64,000 nucleotides of DNA, from NCBI RefSeq assembly GCF_024398035.1, contig NZ_CP073748.1, positions 111,001-175,000 on the forward strand. Reading direction: 5' to 3'. This document shows, piece after piece, positions 24,448 to 34,022 of the stretch. The stretch comes from Kordiimonas sp. SCSIO 12603 (GTDB lineage: Bacteria; Pseudomonadota; Alphaproteobacteria; Sphingomonadales; Kordiimonadaceae). A model generated the notes under the pieces. The model worked only from the letters and a program-made list of their open reading frames with translations. It was not told where the DNA came from and ran no database searches. The position numbers and the translations under genes are program-made. Each line of letters opens with the position of its first letter. Positions within the stretch are counted from its first letter, which is position 1.

Positions 24448-25281
24448 ATGAAGGAAAGAACGGTGTTTATCGCCCATAATGATAATACATATGAGGAACA
24501 CCAAACTGGCAGAACAAGCCCCAATAACAAAATAGAGGCTTTGAAAAAACTACGCCATATGGTGGCGAAAATTGAAGAAGAAGGCAAAACTCCCACATGG
24601 GATATGGAAACAGAAAATACCTCTGTCCACGCTACTTCAAAAATTGATTTCAGCGAATTAAGACAAAGCGGTGTTCATGAAATATGGGCACAGAAGCCTG
24701 TTGATACAGCAGCAGCAATGGCACTTTTGCTCTCTATTGAGAAAGAAAGTACAGCACCTGTTCTCTGGGTTACCACGCGCCGGTTCTCCTATGATTATGG
24801 TGTACCTTATGGCCCTGGTCTGCATGCGCAAGGCATAGCACCGGAACGGTTATTATTTGTGATGTGCCGCGATGAAAAAGAAGCTTTATGGGCAATTGAA
24901 GAAGGCCTCAAGGTGAATGCTATCAGTGCTGTTGTTGGTGAAGTAACACAAATGGACCTCACATCCAGCCGGCGTCTTACTATTACAGCGCAAGACCATA
25001 ACACCCGGTGCCTTCTTTTAATGCGATCAGAACATGCTCCCTCATCAGCGGCTTACACGCGCTGGCAAACTGAAGCGGGAGAAAGCCACCACTCTTTCTT
25101 TAATGAGCAAGCGCCAGGGCATGCAGTCCTCGAAGCGTCTCTTACAAAACATCGCGGGGGGAAACGCCCAATCACTCAGACAATGGAATGGTTCCATGCG
25201 CCGGATTATCTCTATATGGCTTCCCCTGTGGCCGATCGACCAGTGGCGTCGATCACACCGATTGCACAAGCAGCCGTTTGA
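24448..25281 (+). CDS. imuA: ImuA, SOS mutasome accessory protein
   Basis: A 277-residue RecA/SulA-related protein. ALLLSIEKESTAPVLWVT, APERLLFVMCRDEKEALWA and LLLMRSEHAP match the ImuA core. There is no Walker A motif, as usual for ImuA. It works with ImuB and DnaE2 in damage-induced mutagenesis and, from known systems, binds the polymerase complex. An SOS box lies just upstream. Its 3' end overlaps imuB by 86 bases. The N-terminal 60 residues are longer than in some homologues, and a GTG start at 24463 is possible. Confidence 0.85.
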   Translation: MKERTVFIAHNDNTYEEHQTGRTSPNNKIEALKKLRHMVAKIEEEGKTPTWDMETENTSVHATSKIDFSELRQSGVHEIWAQKPVDTAAAMALLLSIEKESTAPVLWVTTRRFSYDYGVPYGPGLHAQGIAPERLLFVMCRDEKEALWAIEEGLKVNAISAVVGEVTQMDLTSSRRLTITAQDHNTRCLLLMRSEHAPSSAAYTRWQTEAGESHHSFFNEQAPGHAVLEASLTKHRGGKRPITQTMEWFHAPDYLYMASPVADRPVASITPIAQAAV

Positions 25282-26758
25282 CAAGCCTTTTGCTCTCACT
25301 GCCAGCGAACGACAAACACAAACCTTATATGCTGTTTGCCCTGCCGCCCATAAAATAGGATTACGGATTGGTATGACCTTGGCTGAAGCACGTGCCATTC
25401 ATCCTGTGCTTCAGGTTGCTCCCTCAACACCGAAAGCTGACCAGCAAAAGCTGGAAGACCTCACCCGTTGGTTCATTCGTTATACCCCTTTGGTAGCGGT
25501 GGACGGTGACGATGGCATACTGCTTGATGTTACTGGATGCACCCACCTGTTCGGGGGGGAAGAGGCTATGCTCGACAGTATCAAAACCCGCCTAAGAAAC
25601 AGTGGTATAAACAGCCAAATTTCTATGGCGGAAAATCGCCGTATGGCTTGGGCCTTTTCTCATTACAAACCCGGAACAATATCTGAAAACCCTATAGAAA
25701 GCCGAGCTATACTGAGTAATTTAACCATGGCTGCCCTACAGCTTGATGATGGTATGCAGCAAATGCTTTTTAAGCTGGGGTTGAAAAAAACAGGGCAGCT
25801 TTTTGACTTACCTCGAGCATCCTTAATGCAGCGTTTTCGAGGCAAAAACAGCAAGAAGATAGAAGCCTTAATTACAAGAATGGATCAGGCTGAAGGCCGC
25901 CGCAATGAGCCCATCATTCCTTTTACATTATTACCTGAATGGCAAGTGCGTATGGCCTTCAGCGAACCACTCCAGCTACAGGAAATGGTTGGTACCGCTA
26001 TCAAGGAGCTACTACTCGAACTTACTGGTCTTCTCGCTGAAGCGGATAAAGGTGTTATGCGATTAGCTCTCTACGGTTTTCGTGTAGACGGCAGTGTACA
26101 GAAACTAATGATTGGCACTAATAAACCAAGCCGAGACCAAAAACACCTGATGCGACTTCTTGAGGAAAAGCTACCTGACCTGGAAGCAGAATTTGGCTTT
26201 GATCTTCTGTTGTTAAGCGCAGAGGAAACCGCCCATTTACCGCCTGAACAAACCAGCAGCGCAAAAGCACATGCCGAGCATTCAGTCACTGAATTTCTTG
26301 ACCGTATTGGTGCCCGCCTTGGCCCTTCTTCTGTCAGGAAAATTAAACACCGCCACAGTTATATTCCTGAACAGGCACAAATCTTTACGTCACTTCAAAC
26401 CAACGAACTTCATTGGGAAGAATATCTTTCCACCTTACCTATACGCCCTATCAGGCTGCTCTTGCGCCCGGAAGCTATTCACGTGCTCGCTGAAGTACCA
26501 GAAGGGGCACCAAAACGGTTCCGTTGGCGCCGGGTTGAACATTTAGTCACAAAAGCCGAGGGGCCAGAGCGCATTGCTCCAGAATGGTGGATAAACTCCG
26601 AAGACCCAACACGTGATTATTATCAGGTAGAAGTAAAAAGTGGCGCTCGATTATGGCTTTTCCGTTCAGGCCTTTATGCAATCAAAGGCGTTCGACCTTC
26701 TGAAAATCGGAAACAAAGCACCCAGCCCCAGTGGTTTATGCACGGTTTTTTTGCGTGA
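25196..26758 (+). CDS. imuB: ImuB, inactive Y-family polymerase-like adaptor
   Basis: A 520-residue protein starting MRRIISIWLPLWPIDQWRR. VDGDDGILLDVTGCTHLFGG is the ImuB family hallmark. The position of the first catalytic Asp of Y-family polymerases is replaced (SIWLPLWPID), so it is not expected to polymerise; ImuB is known to bring DnaE2 to the beta clamp. The start at 25196 lies inside imuA; the open frame runs further upstream but only as overlap. The spacing to dnaE2 is seven bases. Confidence 0.9.
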   Translation: MRRIISIWLPLWPIDQWRRSHRLHKQPFDKPFALTASERQTQTLYAVCPAAHKIGLRIGMTLAEARAIHPVLQVAPSTPKADQQKLEDLTRWFIRYTPLVAVDGDDGILLDVTGCTHLFGGEEAMLDSIKTRLRNSGINSQISMAENRRMAWAFSHYKPGTISENPIESRAILSNLTMAALQLDDGMQQMLFKLGLKKTGQLFDLPRASLMQRFRGKNSKKIEALITRMDQAEGRRNEPIIPFTLLPEWQVRMAFSEPLQLQEMVGTAIKELLLELTGLLAEADKGVMRLALYGFRVDGSVQKLMIGTNKPSRDQKHLMRLLEEKLPDLEAEFGFDLLLLSAEETAHLPPEQTSSAKAHAEHSVTEFLDRIGARLGPSSVRKIKHRHSYIPEQAQIFTSLQTNELHWEEYLSTLPIRPIRLLLRPEAIHVLAEVPEGAPKRFRWRRVEHLVTKAEGPERIAPEWWINSEDPTRDYYQVEVKSGARLWLFRSGLYAIKGVRPSENRKQSTQPQWFMHGFFA

Positions 26759-26765
26759 GTGTGCC

Positions 26766-29700
26766 ATGGCCGAGTATGCAGAATTACAAATTAGCAGCAA
26801 TTTCAGCTTTCTGCGAGGAGCTTCATTCCCTGAAGAATTGATAATAAGCGCAAAAGCGATAGGCTTATCCGCTGCAGCGATTACCGACCGTAATACAGTG
26901 GCAGGTATCGTACGCGCTCATAGTGCAGCCAAAACCCATGATATGACCTATATCCCTGCCTGCAGACTTGATCTTGTGTGTGGCTTATCTCTTCTTGCTT
27001 ATCCCACAGATAAAGCGGCCTATGCTCGTCTCACAGAACTTCTTACCATCGGTAATCGGCGCGCAGAGAAAGGGTCATGCTATCTTTATCTGAGCGATGT
27101 AACTGCTTTCTCAAAAGGCATAATCTTCACATTGCTTCCGGAAACCGTATCCGGCGCACTCCACACCGAATTACCCCTGATCAGGGAGCAACTAAATACA
27201 AACCTGTATCTGGCGGCAAGCTATAGCTATCAGGGAAATGATAAACGCCGTATTGCCTGGTTAGCCTACACAGCAGCACAAGCACATGTTCCGCTGGTTG
27301 CCACTGGTAATATCTTGTTTCACGCCCCTGAACGCAGGCAAATTGCTGATATAGTAAACTGTATCCGCGAACATAAAACCATTGAAGAAGCAGGTTACCT
27401 ACTGCAGCAGAATGCTGAACGCTTCCTAAAACCTGCTCATGAGATGGATCGCCTGTTCTCTGACCATCCCGAGGCACTTAAAAATACGATGGCTATTAAA
27501 GAAGCCTGTAACTTCAGCCTTGATGAACTGCGCTATAATTACCCCAAAGAAGCAGTTTCAAAAGATGTTACCCCACAGGAACATCTAGAAAGCCTTGTGT
27601 GGTCTCGTATCACAGAGCGTTATGAAAATGGAAAGGTTCCAGCTTCTATTAAAAAAACACTAGCTCATGAACTGGCGATTGTTGGCCGTAAGCATTACGC
27701 CCCTTACTTCCTCACTGTAAATGATATTGTTGAATATGCTCGCAGCAGAGAAATTCTCTGCCAGGGGCGCGGTTCTGCGGCGAACTCTCTTATCTGTTTT
27801 GCACTCCGCATCACTGATGTAAACCCTGAGCAAGTGGATTTACTGTTTGAACGCTTTATCTCTGACGCTCGCTCAGAACCACCCGATATTGATGTAGATT
27901 TTGAACATGAACGCCGCGAAGAAGTAATCCAGTATATCTATAAGAAATACGGCAGAGCACACGCTGGCCTTACGGCAACCCTCATTACCTACCGCGCTCG
28001 TAGCGCCATTCGCGAGGTAGGAAAAGTTATGGGATTATCAGAAGATATGATCGGAGCCCTGTCCGGCACGGTGTGGGGCTCATACGGCAAGGAAATACCT
28101 GATAGCCAAGTGGAAGAAGCAGGGTTTGACCCAAATGACAACCGTCTACGCCAAACTTTAAACCTAGCTCATGAAATTATCGGTTTCCCTAGGCATCTAT
28201 CCCAACATGTAGGTGGTTTTGTACTCACAGAAACGCCGCTCCATGAAATTGTGCCTATCCAGAACGCAGCTATGCAGGACCGCACTGTTATTGAATGGAA
28301 TAAAGATGATCTGGATGCGCTTGAAATCCTAAAGGTAGATGTACTGTCGCTTGGGATGCTTACCTGCATCCGAAAATCCTTCCAGATGATCCAAGCATGC
28401 CATAACAAATTTTATACACTGGAAAACATCCCAACCGACGACCGGCCAACCTATAAAATGCTGCACAAGGCCGATACCATTGGTGTCTTTCAAGTAGAAA
28501 GCCGCGCGCAGATGAGCATGCTACCGCGCCTTCAACCAAATGTGTTCTATGATCTCGTAGTGCAAGTGGCCATTGTGCGTCCCGGGCCCATACAGGGCGA
28601 TATGGTGCACCCTTACCTCAGGCGGCGCCAAGGGTTGGAGAAAAGGGAATTACCCAAACGTGACCCACGTTTTGGCTCTGCTGATGAGCTTAATGAGGTA
28701 CTGGAACGCACCTACGGGGTGCCTTTGTTCCAAGAACAAGCCATGCGCATTGCCATTGTAGCAGCAGGCTTCACACCAGAAGAGGCTGACCAACTTCGCC
28801 GCTCCATGGCTTCTTTCCGTAACCAAGGGACGATCCATAAATTTCAGGAAAAGTTCATCAACGGTATGACCTCACGCGGGTATGAGCTGGATTTTGCTGA
28901 ACGTTGTTTTAAGCAAATTGGTGGCTTTGCTGATTACGGCTTCCCTGAAAGTCATGCCGCCGCATTCGCTATGCTCGCTTATGCCTCTGCCTGGCTAAAG
29001 TGCCATTTTCCTCATGTATTCGCTTGCGCACTCCTGAATTCCCAGCCTATGGGCTTTTATGCTCCGGCCCAAATTGTAAGAGATGCACGAGAACACGGTG
29101 TGAAGGCGTGCGAAGTCGATATCAACATCAGTACATGGGATAACCTTCTAGAACCAGCGCCTGACAACCGCTGGGGGTGGGCACTCAGACTAGGATTTCG
29201 GCAAATCAAAGGTATCAGCGAAGATAGCGCCAACACAATTACTGATAACCGTCTGCGTCCTTATACTGATGTAGAAGACCTGCATATGCGCACACGCTTA
29301 CCTGTCGCCCAAATTGAAAAGCTGGCTGAGGCAGATGCCTTTCGTTCCTGTGGGCTCGACCGCAGACAAGCGCTTTGGCAAGTGCGCGGTTTGATAGACA
29401 GCCCAGATCTGCCGCTGTTTTCTCACGCAGACACCAAAGACAAAGGCGTTGAGCCAGAAACTGAACTCCCAACAATGCCGCTTTCAGAACATGTGGTGAA
29501 TGATTACCAGAGCATGAGGTTATCCCTCAAGGCACACCCGCTTAGTTTTCTGCGCCCCGCTCTTGAACATGAAGGTATTCTACGATGTGCTGATATCACC
29601 AAATTAAGGGACGGAACAAAAGCAACTGTCGCAGGCCTTGTGCTGGTACGCCAACGGCCCGGTAGTGCTAAGGGTGTTATTTTCCTTACTGTCGAAGACG

Positions 29701-29984
29701 AAACTGGAGTGGCTAATGTGGTGGTATGGAAGAAAGTATTTGAAAACCAGCGTGCTACAGTCATGAGCAGCCGCCTACTCATTATCAAAGGTAAACTCCA
29801 ACACGAAAGCGATGTTACCCATTTGGTTGCCGAAGAGCTCAAGGATGCTTCAGCTGAACTTTTAAAACTCTCTGATGGTCTGGAAAATGATGCAGATGCC
29901 AGCTTACAATTACCAGCTTATCGCAGCGGCGGGCATCCAAGGAATGTAAAAGATCTCATACCCCGCAGCCGCGATTTTCATTGA
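26766..29984 (+). CDS. dnaE2: Error-prone DNA polymerase DnaE2
   Basis: A 1072-residue C-family polymerase. The PHP domain opens the protein (YAELQISSNFSFLRGASFPE, AAAITDRNTVAGIV). Catalytic aspartates are in PPDIDVDFEHERREEV near residue 376. The DnaE2-type fingers show GRGSAANSLICFALRIT and YGFPESHAAAFAMLAYASAW. The OB-fold segment near residues 955-1030 ends in RLLIIKGKLQHESDVTHLVA. It performs translesion synthesis with ImuA/ImuB after SOS induction. Length is normal for the family. Confidence 0.96.
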   Translation: MAEYAELQISSNFSFLRGASFPEELIISAKAIGLSAAAITDRNTVAGIVRAHSAAKTHDMTYIPACRLDLVCGLSLLAYPTDKAAYARLTELLTIGNRRAEKGSCYLYLSDVTAFSKGIIFTLLPETVSGALHTELPLIREQLNTNLYLAASYSYQGNDKRRIAWLAYTAAQAHVPLVATGNILFHAPERRQIADIVNCIREHKTIEEAGYLLQQNAERFLKPAHEMDRLFSDHPEALKNTMAIKEACNFSLDELRYNYPKEAVSKDVTPQEHLESLVWSRITERYENGKVPASIKKTLAHELAIVGRKHYAPYFLTVNDIVEYARSREILCQGRGSAANSLICFALRITDVNPEQVDLLFERFISDARSEPPDIDVDFEHERREEVIQYIYKKYGRAHAGLTATLITYRARSAIREVGKVMGLSEDMIGALSGTVWGSYGKEIPDSQVEEAGFDPNDNRLRQTLNLAHEIIGFPRHLSQHVGGFVLTETPLHEIVPIQNAAMQDRTVIEWNKDDLDALEILKVDVLSLGMLTCIRKSFQMIQACHNKFYTLENIPTDDRPTYKMLHKADTIGVFQVESRAQMSMLPRLQPNVFYDLVVQVAIVRPGPIQGDMVHPYLRRRQGLEKRELPKRDPRFGSADELNEVLERTYGVPLFQEQAMRIAIVAAGFTPEEADQLRRSMASFRNQGTIHKFQEKFINGMTSRGYELDFAERCFKQIGGFADYGFPESHAAAFAMLAYASAWLKCHFPHVFACALLNSQPMGFYAPAQIVRDAREHGVKACEVDINISTWDNLLEPAPDNRWGWALRLGFRQIKGISEDSANTITDNRLRPYTDVEDLHMRTRLPVAQIEKLAEADAFRSCGLDRRQALWQVRGLIDSPDLPLFSHADTKDKGVEPETELPTMPLSEHVVNDYQSMRLSLKAHPLSFLRPALEHEGILRCADITKLRDGTKATVAGLVLVRQRPGSAKGVIFLTVEDETGVANVVVWKKVFENQRATVMSSRLLIIKGKLQHESDVTHLVAEELKDASAELLKLSDGLENDADASLQLPAYRSGGHPRNVKDLIPRSRDFH

Positions 29985-29989
29985 CGCTT

Positions 29990-30652
29990 TTAAGCGACTA
30001 CAATTTCGAAAAAGCCTGAACGTCCTTTACCATCATTCACTGGATTAACCTGCATTGTTACGGCTTTCTTTTCCGCACTTGTAAGCCCCTGGTATATACC
30101 GTCCCTGAGATTTGCTTTCATATCTTGTTCAAAGTAAAGCTGGGACGTAAGCGTACGGTGTCCTTCCGCAAATACCTTGAAATGGATATGACGTGTCCGT
30201 CCTGGATACAGCCCCGGCTGCACCGTTAAGAAGCGGTATTTTCCTTCACCGTCACAGCGGGTTTCACCGTACCCTTGAAAGTGCTCATCCTGCGTATCAT
30301 CAAGCCTCACATGGTGGTAAACACCCAAATGATCGCAGTGCCAAATCTCCACCTTCGCTCCGCTGATATGGTTACCGTGCCTGTCTACCACTCTACCCAG
30401 CAGTTCCAGTTGCTCACCAGTCGCACGCTCGATCCCCTCTCCCATCAAGATCAGGTTATTATCAATATCAGCAGGCTTGGTTCGTGGGTAAAACGGCCCT
30501 TCCGTTTGAGGCGGTGTAACCGTGCGGGCACCAGCTTGCAGCATCTCTGCTTTACTGGTGACTGCACCAACAACACCAGCAACAGGCAAAGCACCCAAAA
30601 GCCCTACCATCCGCCTTCTCGATATGTTTGAGTTTTCCATCTCGCTCTCCAT
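29990..30652 (-). CDS. Tat-exported intradiol ring-cleavage dioxygenase-like protein
   Basis: A 220-residue protein of the protocatechuate 3,4-dioxygenase beta-subunit fold. A twin-arginine-type signal lies at the start (ISRRRMVGLLGALPVAGVVG). The core has TPPQTEGPFYPRT, VVDRHGNHISGAKVEIWHCD and TRHIHFKVF. Iron ligands expected in the family are two Tyr and two His; candidates are Tyr in VYHHV, Tyr in LYPGRTRHIH and both His of HIH. Whether it cleaves catechols is unproven. The stop lies five bases from the convergent dnaE2 stop. Confidence 0.85.
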   Translation of the reverse strand: MESEMENSNISRRRMVGLLGALPVAGVVGAVTSKAEMLQAGARTVTPPQTEGPFYPRTKPADIDNNLILMGEGIERATGEQLELLGRVVDRHGNHISGAKVEIWHCDHLGVYHHVRLDDTQDEHFQGYGETRCDGEGKYRFLTVQPGLYPGRTRHIHFKVFAEGHRTLTSQLYFEQDMKANLRDGIYQGLTSAEKKAVTMQVNPVNDGKGRSGFFEIVVA

Positions 30653-30786
30653 GACAGTATTTTATGTAACAATTATTCTGTCAGGATATTCTGGTGCTAC
30701 TATCCTATATTATGCGAATGCTATCATAGCCTGGATCAATGTTCTTATTTAGTTGATCAAAGACCTTCACCGTCTCTGGTACAATT
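30653..30786. other. Spacer upstream of the dioxygenase gene
   Basis: No gene or clear structure was seen in this stretch. It probably holds the promoter of the minus-strand dioxygenase gene. Confidence 0.4.
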
Positions 30787-30823
30787 AAAAAAGGCCAGCA
30801 CCCTCTGGGTACTGACCTCTTTT
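30787..30823 (-). terminator. Minus-strand terminator at end of displaced rRNA trailer
   Basis: On the minus strand an 11-bp stem (arms 30807-30817 and 30793-30803, two G-T pairs) with loop AGA is followed by TTTTTT. Read on the plus strand the two G-T pairs become A-C mismatches, so the structure is for minus-strand transcripts, i.e. those coming from the rRNA operon direction. Confidence 0.8.
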
Positions 30824-30971
30824 AATGGTTTTGGGATTAGGATTAGTCTCGTCAGGACTATGTCCTTCCTCGTCATTCCGCTGCGTCTTCGACTTGCTCC
30901 ATATGAACCTGCAATCTACGCTTTGGGCGTATCTTGCAAGGTATCGCAGCCTAAATCCGGTCAACAAAGTT
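30824..30971 (-). other. Former rRNA-operon trailer
   Basis: About 150 bases lie between two minus-strand terminators. It has higher GC and is rich in short complementary words (for example GGACATAGTCC, which can fold on itself). Before insertion of the element it followed tRNA-fMet directly. A 66-codon open frame crosses it but has no ribosome-binding site. It may be a trailer RNA or just spacer. Confidence 0.35.
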
Positions 30972-31005
30972 AAAGGGCCGCCCACTAGATGGTGGACGAC
31001 CCTTT
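30972..31005 (-). terminator. Original rRNA operon terminator, displaced by the element
   Basis: On the minus strand a 14-bp stem (arms 31005-30992 and 30985-30972, two G-T pairs) with a six-base loop. It directly abuts the left copy of the tRNA-fMet 3' end, as the native terminator should. It is now 29.5 kb from the intact tRNA. Confidence 0.8.
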
Positions 31006-31006
31006 A

Positions 31007-31059
31007 AATTGGTTGCGGGAGTAGGATTTGAACCTACGACCTTCAGGTTATGAGCCTGA
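31007..31059. repeat. Left attachment site, 53-bp tRNA-fMet 3' copy
   Basis: A perfect 53-base direct repeat of 60538-60590. It equals the 3' half of the initiator tRNA gene (anticodon arm through CCA) plus three flanking bases. It marks the left end of the integrated element. Confidence 0.95.
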
Positions 31060-31293
31060 TTGATACACACTTAAACATTTGAAATTATTATATATTTTAT
31101 TTTAATAAGAATTTTTGTGCGTAATTTTGTGTGAGTTTTACGATTCAAAAAATTCGTTTTACAGCCCGTTAACACACACTCTACATTTTCTAAGTACCAT
31201 CAAGCTTTAATATGACCTCGTCAACTCACAACTAAAATAGCAAGTGCACCAGATTAGTACTCATGAACTTGCTATTTGAAACCGCTTTAAAAG
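31060..31293. other. Left end of the element, non-coding
   Basis: AT-rich stretch without genes. AAATAGCAAGT (31235-31245) pairs perfectly with ACTTGCTATTT (31267-31277) around a 21-base loop; read on the minus strand it could end the RiPP operon transcript. Confidence 0.55.
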
Positions 31294-31890
31294 CTAGAAT
31301 TTAGTTTTAACAAAACTAGAAAACTGCTCTTGTACACCAGATTCAGCAGTTACTTTAAACTCAGGAACGAGAACCTTGTTATCGATGCCTCTGTGCAACT
31401 CGTTAAACAGTTTTGCATAATGTTCACTAAACCCAATATGAGGCTGAGTGTATGATTCAACAGACTGCTCATCAGACAGTTCCATAATCTGGATATCTTT
31501 ATCAAGTTGCTGACCGATCAAACCAGACACTTCTTCAAAGCTCAGAAGTTCCCCGTGTATTTCATCAACAATCTTCCCAGTCCATGAAGGAGCGGCAATC
31601 CAATTAACTGCTCTCTTGGCAATATCATCTGTTGAATTAAAGATTGTTTGGCTCTTCTTATTCACCGGCAAAGGAATAATTCCATGCTCATTAATTGGAG
31701 CTGTGAACCATAAGAAGTTTTCCATGAAATAACACGCTCTGAGGAATACCGTGTTCGCAGAGATTTTCAACAGTTCTTGCTCAATATGGTGCAATCCTAC
31801 AATTGGGTCCGTCCCACTAGACAAATGAGCACCATAAGATGGCTGGAAAACAACTCTCGAAATCTGGTTTTCTTCTTTAGCGCTCTTCAA
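31294..31890 (-). pseudogene. NmrA-family NAD(P)-binding protein, N-terminally truncated
   Basis: 198 codons matching the middle and end of NmrA/HSCARG-like atypical short-chain dehydrogenases (VVFQPSYGAH, LRACYFMENFLWF, IAKRAVNWI). The N-terminal Rossmann part with GxxGxxG, about 90 residues, is absent. The frame opens with a TTG preceded in frame by a stop, and no good ribosome-binding site is seen. Probably a remnant left when the RiPP cluster or element end was assembled. Confidence 0.7.
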
Positions 31891-31943
31891 CTAACCGTTT
31901 ATATCTAATATAAAATGTCAGCCAAAGTTGTGATACCTACACA

Positions 31944-32606
31944 TTAAGTAACGATATGTCCGTCAAAAAGCTTAATAGTTCTATGTGCAAATGCTGCATG
32001 GTTCGAACTATGCGTAACCATAATGATAGAAGTACCTTCTGCATTCAGAGACTGTAACATTTCCATCACCTCCCGACCATGAACACTATCTAGGTTACCA
32101 GTAGGTTCATCAGCAAGAATTATCTTTTGGCCCGCAACAATTGCCCTTGCAACAGCAACTCTCTGTTGCTGCCCTCCCGATAACTGGCTCGGCATATGGT
32201 TAGCACGGTGAGCAATACCAAACTTTTCCATAATAGCTTCTGTATGGTCCCTTCGTTCGCCAGCAGGGATATTTTGATAGAGAAGAGCAAGTTCAATATT
32301 CGCAGCTACTGTTAGCTCATCGATTAAGTTAAAAGACTGAAAAATAAACCCTATATTTTTCTTGCGAATTTCACTTAATTGCTTTTCAGAATATTTAGCA
32401 ATATTTACTCCTCTAAAAAAATAATCCCCGCTACTGGGGCTATCAAGCATGCCAATCAAATTAAGAAGCGTGGATTTACCACACCCTGACGGCCCCATAA
32501 TAGCTAGGAACTCACCATCTGCAATCTCAACATTCACGTTGTTTAGAGCAAGTGTTTCAATCTCATCAGTACGATATATTCGAGATAAATTCCCAAGTTT
32601 TAACAT
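31944..32606 (-). CDS. ABC transporter ATP-binding protein, MacB/LolD type
   Basis: A 220-residue ATPase. GPSGCGKST (Walker A), [15 protein letters not shown] (signature) and [13 protein letters not shown] (Walker B) are intact. The pattern of EPTGNLDS is typical of LolD/MacB/FtsE-type ATPases. It is the energy subunit for the 808-residue permease and works with the HlyD/MacA-type adaptor between them. Together they probably form a tripartite efflux pump for the RiPP product or for self-protection, inferred from operon position. Confidence 0.92.
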   Translation of the reverse strand: MLKLGNLSRIYRTDEIETLALNNVNVEIADGEFLAIMGPSGCGKSTLLNLIGMLDSPSSGDYFFRGVNIAKYSEKQLSEIRKKNIGFIFQSFNLIDELTVAANIELALLYQNIPAGERRDHTEAIMEKFGIAHRANHMPSQLSGGQQQRVAVARAIVAGQKIILADEPTGNLDSVHGREVMEMLQSLNAEGTSIIMVTHSSNHAAFAHRTIKLFDGHIVT

Positions 32607-32660
32607 TTTATTCCCCCAATGTTTATTTCATGCTTTTCAAATATTTCGGAATTATGAGGG

Positions 32661-33956
32661 CTAGTCTAAAGATAACCTGTCCATATCCATGTAACTTGAG
32701 TAAGGAGAAGTTACAATCTTCTCCCCCACTTCAAGTCCGTCCAAAACTTCAATAAACCGTGAGTTTCTACGCCCTAGGCGTACTGAGCGTCTGTTCGCTT
32801 GAGTACCACTCTGATCGACTACAAAAACCCAGCTACCTCCAGTATCATGAATAAATGCTCCGTTAGGCACCAAAGCCGCCTTAGTTTCATCACCTAAAGT
32901 TAGTTTAGTTTGAATAGTCTGCCCCCGACGAATTCCCTCCGGCTGCCTACCCGAAAACACCATATCCACTTCAAATTGACCATTATTCACTTGAGGATAA
33001 ATTTTAGATACCTGTAGCTGGTAAATTTGGTTCCCTCTATCAAACGTTACCGTCTGACCGATATCAACGCGACCAAGGTAAAATTCATCAATATCCGCAG
33101 TCAATTTATACTGAACAGGATCATCAATTTGACCTAACCGACCACCACGAATAATGCTTTGACCAACCTCAATATTAAATCCAGATAACTTTCCAGCAAC
33201 TGGTGCTTTTACAATTAAGGCATCTAGATTTTGCTTCGCAAAGGCTAAATTTTTTTCTAATTGCGCTACTCTATCTTTCAAATATACAAGTTGCTGTTCT
33301 TGCATCCTTGCATCTGTAGCTTGGCTTTCTAAAGTTAGATCTCGCAGTTGAATATTATACGCAAGCTCATCCTCCGTCTCATCAAGTTCTCGTTGTGAAA
33401 TGGTCCCTTTAACAATTAGCTCTCGCCGACGCTCTGCCTGCCGATTTAAACGTTTAATTTGATATTCAAAATCGGCCAAACTGCGTTTATGAGATAAACG
33501 GTTTTGCTCTAACTGTAGCTCAATAGTACGCAAATTGTTTAGTTGTTCTGTGACAAGTGCCTCATTTCTGGTTGCCTCTAATTGTAGACTCGTGTTTGAA
33601 AGTTCTACCAAAAGTTCCCCTTTTCCAACCAAGACACCATCTTCAACCAAGATATGCTCAACTCTTCCACCTTCAACGGCATCGAGAAAAACTGTTCTGA
33701 GTGGAACAACCCGAGTACGCACCGGGATAAAATCTTCAAAAATACCTTCTGTCACTTTAGAAATTACAACTCTACTCTTCTCAACCCTTAAGATACGTCC
33801 GTCACCATCCATCTGTATATTATGCCATAGAAAAACGCTTACAATACTCCCTAAAAATACAATTATGATATATTTCTTTAGTTTATTTTTTTTCCTAATA
33901 ACACGATCCATTCCTGCACCAGACACGTGCTCTGCTGATTGTTTTTCTCCGGCCAT
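32661..33956 (-). CDS. MacA/HlyD-type periplasmic adaptor
   Basis: A 431-residue membrane fusion protein. One helix near residues 29-46 (IIIVFLGSIVSVFLW), a lipoyl-like half (VEHILVEDGVLVGKGELLVELS), a coiled-coil hairpin of about 120-230, the second half (IVKAPVAGKLSGFNIEVGQSI) and beta-barrel domains ending in GLEVGEKIVTSPYSSY. This domain order matches adaptors of MacB-like ABC pumps. It lies between the ATPase and the permease genes. Confidence 0.9.
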   Translation of the reverse strand: MAGEKQSAEHVSGAGMDRVIRKKNKLKKYIIIVFLGSIVSVFLWHNIQMDGDGRILRVEKSRVVISKVTEGIFEDFIPVRTRVVPLRTVFLDAVEGGRVEHILVEDGVLVGKGELLVELSNTSLQLEATRNEALVTEQLNNLRTIELQLEQNRLSHKRSLADFEYQIKRLNRQAERRRELIVKGTISQRELDETEDELAYNIQLRDLTLESQATDARMQEQQLVYLKDRVAQLEKNLAFAKQNLDALIVKAPVAGKLSGFNIEVGQSIIRGGRLGQIDDPVQYKLTADIDEFYLGRVDIGQTVTFDRGNQIYQLQVSKIYPQVNNGQFEVDMVFSGRQPEGIRRGQTIQTKLTLGDETKAALVPNGAFIHDTGGSWVFVVDQSGTQANRRSVRLGRRNSRFIEVLDGLEVGEKIVTSPYSSYMDMDRLSLD

Positions 33957-34022
33957 TTGAGGAACCTTTTTAAGCTATTTTATCAATTCAAATTAGCGTT
34001 TACTTTTACTAATAATAAGTAC

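Noticed and set aside
30785..30985. A 66-codon minus-strand open frame
   Set aside because: It runs through two terminator hairpins and the rRNA trailer and has no ribosome-binding site.
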